From Halobellus captivus (GTDB taxonomy: Archaea > Halobacteriota > Halobacteria > Halobacteriales > Haloferacaceae), in assembly GCF_007655485.1 (NCBI RefSeq), contig NZ_VJXQ01000004.1, forward strand, positions 133,214-168,485: a DNA stretch of 35,272 nucleotides. Direction: 5' to 3'. The position numbers and the translations under genes are program-made. Positions 16,886 to 23,471 of this stretch are shown piece by piece (position 1 is the stretch's first letter; each line of letters opens with the position of its first letter). The notes under the pieces are model-generated. The model worked only from the letters and a program-made list of their open reading frames with translations. It was not told the origin of the DNA and did not search any database.

Positions 16886-17184
16886 GTGGCTGGCCGCCCG
16901 CTTCGGCCCCCGTTCTCGGGAAAACTGGTATCGACGACAACCCTAGCCCCGGGCCGGGAGTGCCTGTCGACCCCGGCTCGGAACGTGATTACGAGACCGA
17001 TGTCGTCGCCTCGGGTGTTCACCGCCTGTTTCCCCCTCGGCGTCGTCCGAAAGGTTCGTTGGAGTCTGTCTCGCGACCCGATAAAGGTCCCCCGATCGTC
17101 GTATAATTCACCTCGTAGGTGCCGGGGGACACGTAGCCTCACAGGGATCCCTCCGTCGGTCGCCGGAGCACGGGGTCGACGGTT
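16886..17184. other. Intergenic stretch, nothing recognised
   Basis: No gene. Open frames on both strands have basic, Pro-rich composition unlike genes here. It leads into the palindrome and promoter of the small ORF at 17247. Confidence 0.4.
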
Positions 17185-17198
17185 GCGCAAGCTTGCGC
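17185..17198. promoter_or_regulatory. 14-bp perfect palindrome upstream of a small ORF
   Basis: GCGCAAGCTTGCGC reads the same on both strands. It ends 12 bases before the TATA-like box at 17211-17218, where a regulator could block or recruit the initiation factors of the 17247 ORF. Confidence 0.45.
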
Positions 17199-17210
17199 TT
17201 GCAGGGTGCC

Positions 17211-17218
17211 AAATTAAG
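17211..17218 (+). promoter_or_regulatory. TATA-like box of the 34-aa ORF
   Basis: AAATTAAG is centred about 32 bases before the ATG at 17247. It closely matches the box of the amidohydrolase gene at 3401 (both contain ATTAAGTTC). Confidence 0.45.
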
Positions 17219-17246
17219 TTCGTCCGGCACCTATCTCGGCTGAGTG

Positions 17247-17351
17247 ATGATCAAGCGCCTACTCAAGCTCGCGTACTACGTGTCCAGTGTCGCCACCACC
17301 CTCCGCCTTCTACGGAAGCTGTTCCGAGCGGTCCGCGGTCGTCCCAGCTAA
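17247..17351 (+). CDS. Candidate small basic peptide gene (34 aa)
   Basis: A 35-codon ORF beginning MIKRLLKLAYYVSSVATTLR. I count nine Lys/Arg and no Asp or Glu, in a genome whose proteins are acidic. Hydrophobic residues 8-19 are flanked by basic ends, and the second half (LRLLRKLFRAVR) would form an amphipathic, cationic helix. It has its own TATA-like box at the correct distance and a 14-bp palindrome before it. Possible roles are a membrane-associated peptide, a type I toxin-like peptide, or a halocin-like antimicrobial; none is shown. It could also be chance, since it sits next to gene debris (a TPP-enzyme fragment begins about 40 bases downstream). Confidence 0.4.
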   Translation: MIKRLLKLAYYVSSVATTLRLLRKLFRAVRGRPS

Positions 17352-17392
17352 GCGGCGCGCGATGTTCGAATCGAACTCTCACGCGATTCGAC

Positions 17393-17737
17393 ACCCGGAC
17401 GGGGATCGCAGCGGGTCTCGCGACCGACGCGGAGGTCGTTGCGGCGACTGGCGATGGCGGATTTCTGATGAACGATACCGAAATCGAGACCGCGACAAGA
17501 GTGGGGTGTGGCTATACGATCCTCCTCTTCGTCGACGGCTACGGGCTCATATCCCAGAAGCAGCAGGTATATCGCGGCGAATCGTTCGGAACGGAACTCA
17601 CGAATCCCGACTTCGTAACTCTCGCCGAGAGCTTCGGTATCGAGATATCGGCCCGAAGAGCGGTCCGAACTCGAGGGGTATTACGGGGTGCACTCGCGAC
17701 GGATGAGATGTCGCTCGTCGAGATGCCGCTCGAATAA
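17393..17737 (+). pseudogene. C-terminal fragment of a thiamine-diphosphate enzyme (acetolactate synthase-like)
   Basis: Only the C-terminal TPP-binding domain remains. Seen: GIAAGLATDAEVVAATGDGG then FLMNDTEIETATRVG, matching the family's Mg2+/diphosphate motif GDGGFLMN..ELETAVR, then VDGYGLISQKQ and TNPDFVTLAESFGIE, both typical of acetolactate synthase/benzoylformate-decarboxylase type proteins. The stretch 17650-17690 reads poorly (ARRAVRTRGVLRGA), and a neighbouring frame restores PKSGP, so there is probably a frameshift. It ends SLVEMPLE. The other 400 or so N-terminal residues of such enzymes are absent. It is a decayed relic; no partner gene remains. Confidence 0.75.
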
Positions 17738-17782
17738 TTCGCCTCCTCGCCTCTGGGATCGCTCGGGAAGGGCATTGCTCCG

Positions 17783-17800
17783 TTCCTCGAACTGAGCGAC
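17783..17800 (+). repeat. Left arm of an 18-bp perfect inverted repeat
   Basis: TTCCTCGAACTGAGCGAC is exactly complementary to 17890-17907, with 89 bases between. Together they bound a 125-bp segment. I found no target duplication at the outer edges (left flank GCTCCG, right flank ATTGAA). Confidence 0.6.
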
Positions 17801-17821
17801 CGACAACTGCCCGTCCGTCTC

Positions 17822-17887
17822 TTGTAAGTCGTCGCTGGCGCGCTCGGTGCTCGCGAGCGTCCCGTACACGAAGACAAACAACACCAC
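17822..17887 (-). pseudogene. N-terminal remnant of a gamma-glutamylcyclotransferase-like protein
   Basis: The minus strand from 17887 begins FVFVYGTLASTERA after a GTG codon. VFVYGTL is the characteristic opening of gamma-glutamylcyclotransferase (AIG2-like) proteins, which convert gamma-glutamyl amines to 5-oxoproline. After about 20 residues the resemblance is lost and the frame drifts into basic sequence. The remnant lies inside the segment bounded by 18-bp inverted repeats. Confidence 0.4.
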
Positions 17888-17889
17888 AC

Positions 17890-17907
17890 GTCGCTCAGTT
17901 CGAGGAA
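17890..17907 (-). repeat. Right arm of the 18-bp perfect inverted repeat
   Basis: GTCGCTCAGTTCGAGGAA is the reverse complement of 17783-17800. The arm ends 128 bases before the next gene start. Confidence 0.6.
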
Positions 17908-17995
17908 ATTGAAACTCTCAAACCGCCGAGAAGCGGCACCAACCATTTGTTGTCTGTTTCTGTGCTCCAAACTAACGACTACCGTGTACACGCGG

Positions 17996-18003
17996 GATAT
18001 ACT
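17996..18003 (+). promoter_or_regulatory. TATA-like box of the PAC2-family gene
   Basis: GATATACT is about 35 bases before the ATG at 18035. It supports that start over the in-frame ATG at 17909, which would lie upstream of the box. Confidence 0.4.
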
Positions 18004-18034
18004 GAATAGGACGTACCCCGACTGTTTCGACACG

Positions 18035-18799
18035 ATGTCACAGGAAGACAGGTCTGTCACGTTTGAGACACTGACCGAATTCGATGCGACGGCTCCAACG
18101 CTGATCGAGGGACTCCCCGGACACGGATTGGTCGCGGCGATAGCGACGGACATCATCACGAGACAGTTAGAACTCGAACACCACGGCAACGTCATCTCTC
18201 AGGAGTTCCCCCAGATCACCTCCTTCAAAGACGGTCGCGTTCGAGACCTCGTTCGGGTGTACGCGGGTGACGACCCGGCCGTGATGACGCTTCAGAGCGA
18301 CGTCTCTCTCCCGGTGCAATCGTTCAGGGCACTGAGTCGGTGCATCCTCGATGACCTCGCACGCGAGTTCGAGCGGGCGGTGTTTCTCGCCGGGGCTCCC
18401 GCAGAGACCGAGGCGCAGATCGGCGACATCGTCGGTATCGCCACGACGGATGCCGTGGAAGCACAGCTTCGGGAGGCGAACATCGACTCCGCGGACGGAA
18501 TCGGACTGCTCGGCGGAATCACCGGCGCGCTCGTTTCCGAGTGCAACCACGCCGACATCCCGGCCGCAGTGCTGGTAGTGAAGGCGGACCCCTACCTCCC
18601 GGATCCGGCCGCGGCCCGGTCCGTCATCGAAAACGCGCTCGAACCGCTCGTAAACTTCGATATCGACACGACCGAGCTGGAGGCGCAGGCAGATCAGATC
18701 AGGTCGCAGATGGAGCAGATCGCACAGCACTACCAACAGATAGCCGCCGCACAGCAGGCAGACATCGATGAACCGCGAGGGCCGACGATGTATCAGTAA
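18035..18799 (+). CDS. PAC2 family proteasome assembly chaperone-like protein (254 aa)
   Basis: Archaeal member of the PAC2 family, related to the eukaryotic proteasome assembly chaperone 2. Archaeal proteins of this kind are thought to help 20S proteasome assembly or quality control. Seen: TLIEGLPGHGLVAAIATDII at residues 22-41, the family's hallmark PGxGxVG-like loop; VISQEFPQITSF; VYAGDDPAVMTLQSDVSLPV; VFLAGAPAETE; GIGLLGGITGALVSEC; and AVLVVKADPYLPDPAAARSV (family: A-x-x-P-D-P-x-A-A). A C-terminal helical, Gln-rich coiled-coil-like tail (about 210-245) contains QADQIRSQMEQIAQHYQQIA. The start choice rests on the TATA box and on the N-terminus of the domain. It stands alone, and no proteasome gene is adjacent. 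Confidence 0.9.
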   Translation: MSQEDRSVTFETLTEFDATAPTLIEGLPGHGLVAAIATDIITRQLELEHHGNVISQEFPQITSFKDGRVRDLVRVYAGDDPAVMTLQSDVSLPVQSFRALSRCILDDLAREFERAVFLAGAPAETEAQIGDIVGIATTDAVEAQLREANIDSADGIGLLGGITGALVSECNHADIPAAVLVVKADPYLPDPAAARSVIENALEPLVNFDIDTTELEAQADQIRSQMEQIAQHYQQIAAAQQADIDEPRGPTMYQ

Positions 18800-19127
18800 G
18801 CTTCGTCTTCGCTCACGGACGCTTCGTCCCCGGAGGTCGTGGAAAACGAGTAATCGATGAGATACCGTAACAGTCGTGCCGTTGTTACCAGTATCGAGGG
18901 CGTGCGCCGAACGGTAAGTGGCTCCTATCGACGGTCATCGAGGGGTATCAGACAGACAAGGGCAAGAACAATTGAGAACGGTGCTAGTAACAGTACGACT
19001 GAAACATCGGTAACCGTCCCAGCGGACACCGGTTTTTTCGAGACGGTTCGACCGATGCACGAACACGTCGTGCGTCCAGCCCGTCACAGACGCGAATGAA
19101 TCGGAGCGGGGTCAAGCCCTAATCGAC
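18800..19127. other. Intergenic stretch, nothing recognised
   Basis: No gene seen. One minus-strand frame contains a hydrophobic run (VSVVLLLAPFSIVLALVCLI, about 18960-19010) but has no ATG start and soon stops. The stretch ends at the palindromic promoter of the Hsp20 gene. Confidence 0.35.
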
Positions 19128-19143
19128 CCGCAAATATTTGCGG
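19128..19143. promoter_or_regulatory. 16-bp perfect palindrome over the Hsp20 TATA box
   Basis: CCGCAAATATTTGCGG is fully symmetric, and its core AAATATTT (19132-19139) would be the TATA box. That predicts a transcript start near 19162 and a leader of about 16 bases. A dimeric repressor here would directly compete with TBP. Confidence 0.6.
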
Positions 19144-19148
19144 ATGGT

Positions 19149-19164
19149 CGTCGTAGGTACGACG
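19149..19164. promoter_or_regulatory. Second palindrome, at the expected Hsp20 transcription start
   Basis: CGTCGTA-GG-TACGACG has perfect 7-bp arms and a 2-base spacer. It starts five bases after the first palindrome and covers the predicted start of transcription. Confidence 0.5.
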
Positions 19165-19177
19165 GGGAACCCCAACT

Positions 19178-19630
19178 ATGAGCGCACGCAGTAACCCATT
19201 CGAGGAGCTAGAGCGACTGTTCGAGCGGATGAGTAGGCAGTTCGACGACACAGCGGGTATCTGGGAATCTGACGGGCCGTTTAGTCGGTGGGCGACGGCA
19301 CCCGAATCGATGGCCGTCGACATCGTCGAGCACGACGAGGAGTTCGTCGTGACCGTCGATCTCCCCGGATTCGAGCGGGAAGACGTCGAAGTTAACGTCA
19401 CCGATCACACGCTTCGGATCGAGGCCGAGCGCGAGATGGAATCCGAAGCTGAGGAGGAAGATTACCTCCGCCAGGAGCGCCGACAGCGGTCGATGCACCG
19501 CTCGATCCGATTGCCCGACGAAGTCGAAAAGGACAGCGTCACGGCCCGAATGAAGAACGGCGTATTGACAGTGACCCTTCCCAAAATGGAAGTCGAGGAG
19601 GCGCGGACCATCGAAATCGACTCCGAATAA
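19178..19630 (+). CDS. hsp20: Hsp20/alpha-crystallin small heat-shock protein (150 aa)
   Basis: Small heat-shock protein that holds unfolding proteins in oligomers in the cytosol. Seen: N-terminal arm NPFEELERLFERMSRQFDD (5-23); the crystallin domain beginning MAVDIVEHDEEFVVTVDLPG (about 46-65), then FEREDVEVNVTDHTLRIEAE; a charged loop EEEDYLRQERR; the family signature MKNGVLTVTLPK near 129-140; and a C-terminal I-x-I motif in TIEIDSE, used for oligomer contacts. Length is typical. Two palindromes at its promoter (19128-19143 and 19149-19164) suggest tight repression and induction by heat or other stress, which is inference. A phosphoribosyltransferase follows 66 bases downstream on the same strand and may be co-transcribed. 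Confidence 0.95.
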   Translation: MSARSNPFEELERLFERMSRQFDDTAGIWESDGPFSRWATAPESMAVDIVEHDEEFVVTVDLPGFEREDVEVNVTDHTLRIEAEREMESEAEEEDYLRQERRQRSMHRSIRLPDEVEKDSVTARMKNGVLTVTLPKMEVEEARTIEIDSE

Positions 19631-19696
19631 GCCTCGGATCGTGACGGGGTGGAGTAGATAGACCGGTTTCACACCGGGCACAGGAACCGCACATCA

Positions 19697-20335
19697 ATGT
19701 ACAAGAACCGGACTGATGCCGGAAGACGGCTCGCTCAGCTGCTAGCAGAGCGGGGTGTCGAGGGGGACGTCGTCCTCGCCGTACCGCGGGGCGGACTGCC
19801 GGTCGGCCGCGTCGTCGCGGACCGCCTCGGTCTGCCGCTCGATATCGTCGCAGCCAGGAAAATCGGGTCGCCGCGGAATCCCGAACTCGCGATCGGTGCC
19901 GTCGCGAGCGACGGGACCCGCTGGCTGAACGACGAGCTGATCGACGATCTCGACGTCGATAGTCAGTACCTGAAAGATGCAATCGAACGGGAGCGGGAGG
20001 CCGCCCTGTCGAAAGTGCAGCGCTACCGGGGAGACCGGCCGCCGATGGAACTCGACGGCAAGCGCGTCCTCATCGTCGACGACGGCGTTGCGACCGGTGC
20101 GACGACGATTGCGTGCATTCGACAAGTTGTCGCTGCGGGTGCCGAGAGGGTCGTGTTGGCGGTCCCGGTCGGTCCCCGACACACGGTCGAGCGGTTGCGA
20201 TCGGAGGCCGACGAGGTTTTCTGCGTGGAAACGCCGCGGTACTTCAGTGCGGTCGGACAGTTCTACGAATCCTTCGAGCAGGTGTCCGACGAACGAGCGA
20301 AGGCGTATCTGGGAGAGACTGAAGGGGGCGAGTGA
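19697..20335 (+). CDS. Type I phosphoribosyltransferase family protein (212 aa)
   Basis: A type I PRTase fold protein. Seen: VVLAVPRGGLPVGRVVADRL near residues 25-44 (the pyrophosphate loop PRGG), LDIVAARKIGSPRNPELAIG, LNDELIDDLDVD, and the PRPP-binding motif VLIVDDGVATGATTIACIRQ near 123-142, with two adjacent Asp as in the family. It then has VLAVPVGP and CVETPRYFSAVGQFYESFEQ, which mark the large uncharacterised group often fused or linked to dienelactone-hydrolase or stress genes in bacteria. The substrate base is unknown; no purine or pyrimidine genes are adjacent. Its position 66 bases after hsp20 suggests a stress-related role. It is convergent with the halocyanin-like gene. Confidence 0.9.
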   Translation: MYKNRTDAGRRLAQLLAERGVEGDVVLAVPRGGLPVGRVVADRLGLPLDIVAARKIGSPRNPELAIGAVASDGTRWLNDELIDDLDVDSQYLKDAIEREREAALSKVQRYRGDRPPMELDGKRVLIVDDGVATGATTIACIRQVVAAGAERVVLAVPVGPRHTVERLRSEADEVFCVETPRYFSAVGQFYESFEQVSDERAKAYLGETEGGE

Positions 20336-20411
20336 TCGCTAGCGTTTGCTCGCCGTCTACGAACCAGGTCAGCTCACCAGTACCCACTCAAGTACGCTTA
20401 CTCTCAACGGA

Positions 20412-21023
20412 TCAATTCCGCTCGTCGTCACTAATCTCGTAATCGCCCCCGTATTTCAAAAAGAAATACGCCAGAGCAACGACGGCGACCAACGCCCCGG
20501 TCGTCGCGATGAGGAGTGTCTTCGCCGTGTCAGGGACCGTCGGGACGGACACCCCACCGCCGTCGTCGGACCCACCACCGGGGGCGACCTCGACGCTGCC
20601 GAGCATCCCGACCGTTTCGTGTGGGATGCAGAAATACTCGTAGGTGCCTTCGATCTCGAACGTGTGCTCGTAGGTGCCGTCCTCGAGGATGTCACCACTC
20701 TCGACGTCACCCGGCGAGTACGCGCTTCGAGCGGCCGACTCCGAGTCGAACCCCCCGGACGCGAAGTACGCCGCGTCCGCGGGGATTTCGTCTTCGTAGG
20801 CAGTAACGGAGTGACCGATCCCCCCGACGTTCTCCCAGACGACGGTGTCGCCGGGCGCGATCGTTATCTCGTCGGGATCGAAGACCAACTCGTCAGTCAT
20901 CTCGACGGTGTGACGCTCACCCTCTTGCGCCGCTACCGTTGCGGGCGTGGCGCTCGCTGCGGTACCAACGGCCCCTGCGCGGATGAACCCGCGACGGGAC
21001 AGTCGATTCGACGGCTGAGCCAT
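20412..21023 (-). CDS. Halocyanin-like blue copper protein with Tat signal and C-terminal anchor (203 aa)
   Basis: Exported type I copper protein (plastocyanin/azurin family), an electron carrier on the outer face of the membrane. Seen: twin-arginine signal SRRGFIRAG (R10, R11) followed by an Ala-rich segment to about residue 33; a plastocyanin domain starting HTVEMTDELVFDPDEITIAP; copper ligands His71 (GIGHSV), Cys132, His135 and Met140 (FCIPHETVGM); a Gly-rich linker (147-157); and a membrane helix LLIATTGALVAVVALAYFFL (about 170-189) with a short charged tail. The start at 21023 begins exactly at the signal, and a TATA-like CTTACTATC lies about 27 bases upstream on the minus strand. Halocyanins usually lack this C-terminal helix, so anchoring may be by helix here and not by lipid. 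The partner is not visible. Confidence 0.92.
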   Translation of the reverse strand: MAQPSNRLSRRGFIRAGAVGTAASATPATVAAQEGERHTVEMTDELVFDPDEITIAPGDTVVWENVGGIGHSVTAYEDEIPADAAYFASGGFDSESAARSAYSPGDVESGDILEDGTYEHTFEIEGTYEYFCIPHETVGMLGSVEVAPGGGSDDGGGVSVPTVPDTAKTLLIATTGALVAVVALAYFFLKYGGDYEISDDERN

Positions 21024-21134
21024 ACCTACTCGAGGGGTGACCAGGTGATAGTAAGTCGGTGGTTTCTGACTCTGCCAGGAGTGATATGCACCGTCGGCGG
21101 CGCCCTCACGAGAATTCGACGGTCGACACACCAA

Positions 21135-21278
21135 TCACGGCCCCTCCTGGAGAAACCTGCCCTCTTGTTCGTAGATGGACACCAACTCTTCGACGAATTC
21201 GGCGATCGTCTCGTCGTCTTCGAGATGTCCCTCGATCCGTTCGATGAGCTCGTCACTGAGTTCGATCGTCTGTCCCAT
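21135..21278 (-). CDS. Small antitoxin-like protein (47 aa)
   Basis: A short acidic protein, MGQTIELSDELIERIEGHLE plus ETIAEFVEELVSIYEQEGRF. The design is one beta strand (QTIELSD) and two helices, as in ribbon-helix-helix antitoxins such as VapB-type proteins; a matching haloarchaeal family without a known function exists. The start at 21278 is chosen since upstream residues of the open frame are not acidic. No toxin gene is adjacent in the window, so either it acts alone as a regulator or the toxin has been lost. It sits between two minus-strand genes, separated by 111 and 179 bases. Confidence 0.72.
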   Translation of the reverse strand: MGQTIELSDELIERIEGHLEDDETIAEFVEELVSIYEQEGRFLQEGP

Positions 21279-21457
21279 CACCTGTGTGAACGTGACACAG
21301 TATGATAAATCCCTCCCCGGCATCCACAACGGTGACCTACCACCTCGATCATATCGGGAGTCGACCGCCGTACTGTCCGGATTCAAGCGGTTTCCGATTG
21401 GTCCGTACACATCAGATGAACCGCCCGGATCAGTCGTGTGGGACGCCGATCCGTCGG

Positions 21458-21916
21458 TTACTGATCATTCGGTGCGTCCTCGTCGGGATCTCCTCGCCAG
21501 TCATCGGCCGGGGATCCCGATTCGTCCCACTCGATGTACGCGTCCGCGAGTAGTTCGATCACCGTCTGACCGAGATCCTCAAGCTCAGTAACATCGACGT
21601 CAACGGACACGTCCTTCTCCCACCCCTCCGAGGTACTGGGTACCTCGTATCGGAGAGCGTCCTCGATCGGATCCCAGTAGAAATCGAAGCGCTCGAAGAC
21701 TGCGTTGTCGTCGAGTACCTCGATCTCTGCGGCAGTCAGGTCGGTGTACTCCGCCCACTCGTCGCATCCCTCCTGCCACGCGCCGTCGTGAAGCAGCCCC
21801 GCGATTTCCTCGCGACGCAGATCGCTCGGGCTGTCGAGCGTCTCCTCCGCGAGCCCCGCGGGAATCTGGCGGTTCGTCAGATCAGGAGGGTTCGGTGTAT
21901 CGACATCTACCGCCAT
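21458..21916 (-). CDS. Haloarchaeal acidic protein of unknown function (152 aa)
   Basis: Not recognised. A very acidic soluble protein starting MAVDVDTPNPPDLTNRQIPA. It has a helical middle (LRREEIAGLLHDGAWQEGCD, then LTAAEIEVLDDNAVFERFDF) and a beta-rich piece EDALRYEVPSTSEGWEKDVS. It ends with a low-complexity acidic tail. No membrane segment, Cys pair or catalytic motif is seen. Composition and GC-rich third positions show a real gene. The start at 21916 is preferred over the in-frame ATG at 22006 because the added 30 residues are hydrophobic or basic and unlike the rest. No operon partner. Confidence 0.75.
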   Translation of the reverse strand: MAVDVDTPNPPDLTNRQIPAGLAEETLDSPSDLRREEIAGLLHDGAWQEGCDEWAEYTDLTAAEIEVLDDNAVFERFDFYWDPIEDALRYEVPSTSEGWEKDVSVDVDVTELEDLGQTVIELLADAYIEWDESGSPADDWRGDPDEDAPNDQ

Positions 21917-22054
21917 ACTCCCCGTTGGACTGCTACGATCATAAATCCGCGTCGTAAACCGAGCAGACTGAGGCGTAACAACTACCAGAACGACGGTGAA
22001 AACCACTCAGCGGCGGGTCGAGGCGATGATGTCGGGCATAACGACCCAAGGAGC

Positions 22055-22062
22055 CATTATTG
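22055..22062 (+). promoter_or_regulatory. TATA-like box of the C2H2 zinc-finger gene
   Basis: CATTATTG is centred about 26 bases before the ATG at 22084, as in the other leaderless genes of the window. Confidence 0.45.
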
Positions 22063-22083
22063 CGGACGTCGTATCGGAATTCG

Positions 22084-22239
22084 ATGTCGAAGCGTCATCA
22101 CCGGTGTAACCTCTGTGGCAAAGAATTCGAGACGGGTGCGAACCTCCGGGAGCACGTCGAGCGCCGACATCCAAAATCGGACGTCCACTGGTGGGTCGTC
22201 GCCGAGGAACCGGAACAAGAGCTCAAATTCGAGCGGTAG
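22084..22239 (+). CDS. Single C2H2 zinc-finger microprotein (51 aa)
   Basis: A 51-residue protein with a eukaryote-like C2H2 finger near its N-terminus: C8-x2-C11-x12-H24-x4-H29, within HRCNLCGKEFETGANLREH. The hydrophobic Phe15 and Leu21 are at the standard finger positions, so a normal beta-beta-alpha fold is likely. The rest is a short acidic tail containing HWWVVAEEPEQELKFER. A TATA box at the leaderless distance and haloarchaeal codon use support expression. Small single-finger proteins are known in haloarchaea, and some affect biofilm or lipid phenotypes, but this one's target is unknown. DNA, RNA or protein binding are all possible. Confidence 0.8.
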   Translation: MSKRHHRCNLCGKEFETGANLREHVERRHPKSDVHWWVVAEEPEQELKFER

Positions 22240-22516
22240 TGAGACGGTCAGTGTCGTTGAGACTGGTGGTCGTACTGGAGACACCACACCACCCGTGACT
22301 TCAGCCGATCACGTCGTTCGCGGCGGCGTCCGACACGAGCACCGCGTGTTCTTCGCGCACCGTTTGTCGGACTGTGAGATTCCGTTCATCTGCGGACTGG
22401 CGAATATCGACGACGTGGTCTGTCGTTCCGATCGTCGGAGTTGGGACACCCCGCCGGTCCCGTCTGAGTGTGTTGTGGTGGGAGTGGTCTGATCGTCAGG
22501 CGCTGGATTTCTATTG

Positions 22517-23245
22517 TCAGCCACTGTCGTTCTCATCCTCTTTCCACGCCTCTGGATCGCCCTCGCGAAACTCCCCTTTCGCATGCCGTTCACGGGGCCA
22601 GAGTGCGATTCCGAGAACCGCAACGAAGAACGTAGTGACGACTCCGACAACGACCACACCGGGGACGGCGGCGATCGCGGCGCTCGTGAGCCAGTCCTGT
22701 CGCGGGGTGAACGCCGAGATACGGAAGAGCCAGGCGGCGAGCAATACCCCTAGCAAGGCGAGATAGATGCGTCGAAGGCGGTTGGCGAGTGCCTCCCCGA
22801 AGGTGACTTTCAGCGTCGGCATCCGATAGTCGTTACTGAGCTCCACTCGCCAGTCCGGGTGTTCGACGCCCCTTGATGGGTCGAGCGCGTTCGCGAAGAG
22901 GTTCTGCTGGAGCATTCGAATGCGAGACCGGTAGACGTCGTAATCCCGGTATCGACGCGCTTCGATCCCGAGGAAGATAGTGACGACCACGACGCCCACC
23001 AGCAGAATATAATGCGGGTTGTCCCCGCTGGAAAACGCCCACGTCAGAATCGCTGCGATGACAGTTACCGCCCAGGTAGTCGCCTGATCGAGACGCTGCC
23101 GCCACGTCGTCGCCTGGTCCAATTCGCCGCGGTAGGCGTGTGCCATCACCGATCCCAGACCCGTGCTCTGCTCGACCATTTTCCGCCCGATCTCCCGCTG
23201 GTCACGTTCTGTCGGGTCGATATCGTCTGAGTTCGACTCAGTCAT
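22517..23245 (-). CDS. DUF2270 membrane protein (242 aa)
   Basis: Matches the DUF2270 family of unknown function. Seen: MAHAYRGELDQATTWRQRLD near residues 34-53, WAVTVIAAILTWAFSS (first helix), HYILLVGVVVVTIFLGIEAR (second helix), then the conserved RRYRDYDVYRSRIRMLQQNL, all family hallmarks. Two more C-terminal helices (about 160-180 and 195-220) follow. The acidic N-terminal 30 residues are variable. The start at 23245 fits the acidic MTESNSDDIDPTE opening; an upstream in-frame ATG at 23272 remains possible. The next upstream gene on the same strand is a membrane protein with its own helper (23472-24657), so the three may be a membrane unit, though 226 bases separate them. Confidence 0.9.
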   Translation of the reverse strand: MTESNSDDIDPTERDQREIGRKMVEQSTGLGSVMAHAYRGELDQATTWRQRLDQATTWAVTVIAAILTWAFSSGDNPHYILLVGVVVVTIFLGIEARRYRDYDVYRSRIRMLQQNLFANALDPSRGVEHPDWRVELSNDYRMPTLKVTFGEALANRLRRIYLALLGVLLAAWLFRISAFTPRQDWLTSAAIAAVPGVVVVGVVTTFFVAVLGIALWPRERHAKGEFREGDPEAWKEDENDSG

Positions 23246-23471
23246 ACGAGTGACTACGGCTTCCGGTCCCATAACCAGTGCGTGCTGGGCCCACAACTGC
23301 GAAGGGACGACTGCGGGCGGTGGCGACCGACCGAACCGGAGATCGCGAGATGATGCTGCTGGCACGGTGATGGACTCACAGGGACCGAACGCCTCCATAG
23401 GAGCTCTGGAAACACTCTTTCACGGGCTCTGTGGGCGAGCGGCGTAGCACGCGTTTGAATCCGGTAGTCGG

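Noticed and set aside
18955-19015. Hydrophobic minus-strand run between the PAC2 and Hsp20 genes
   Set aside because: No ATG start and quick stops; a single hydrophobic run is weak evidence.
22301-22490. Open minus-strand frame ending at 22301 with coding-like residues (ADERNLTVRQTVREEHAVLV)
   Set aside because: It has no start codon after the preceding stop and no known family. It may be a gene remnant, but it is too short to support.
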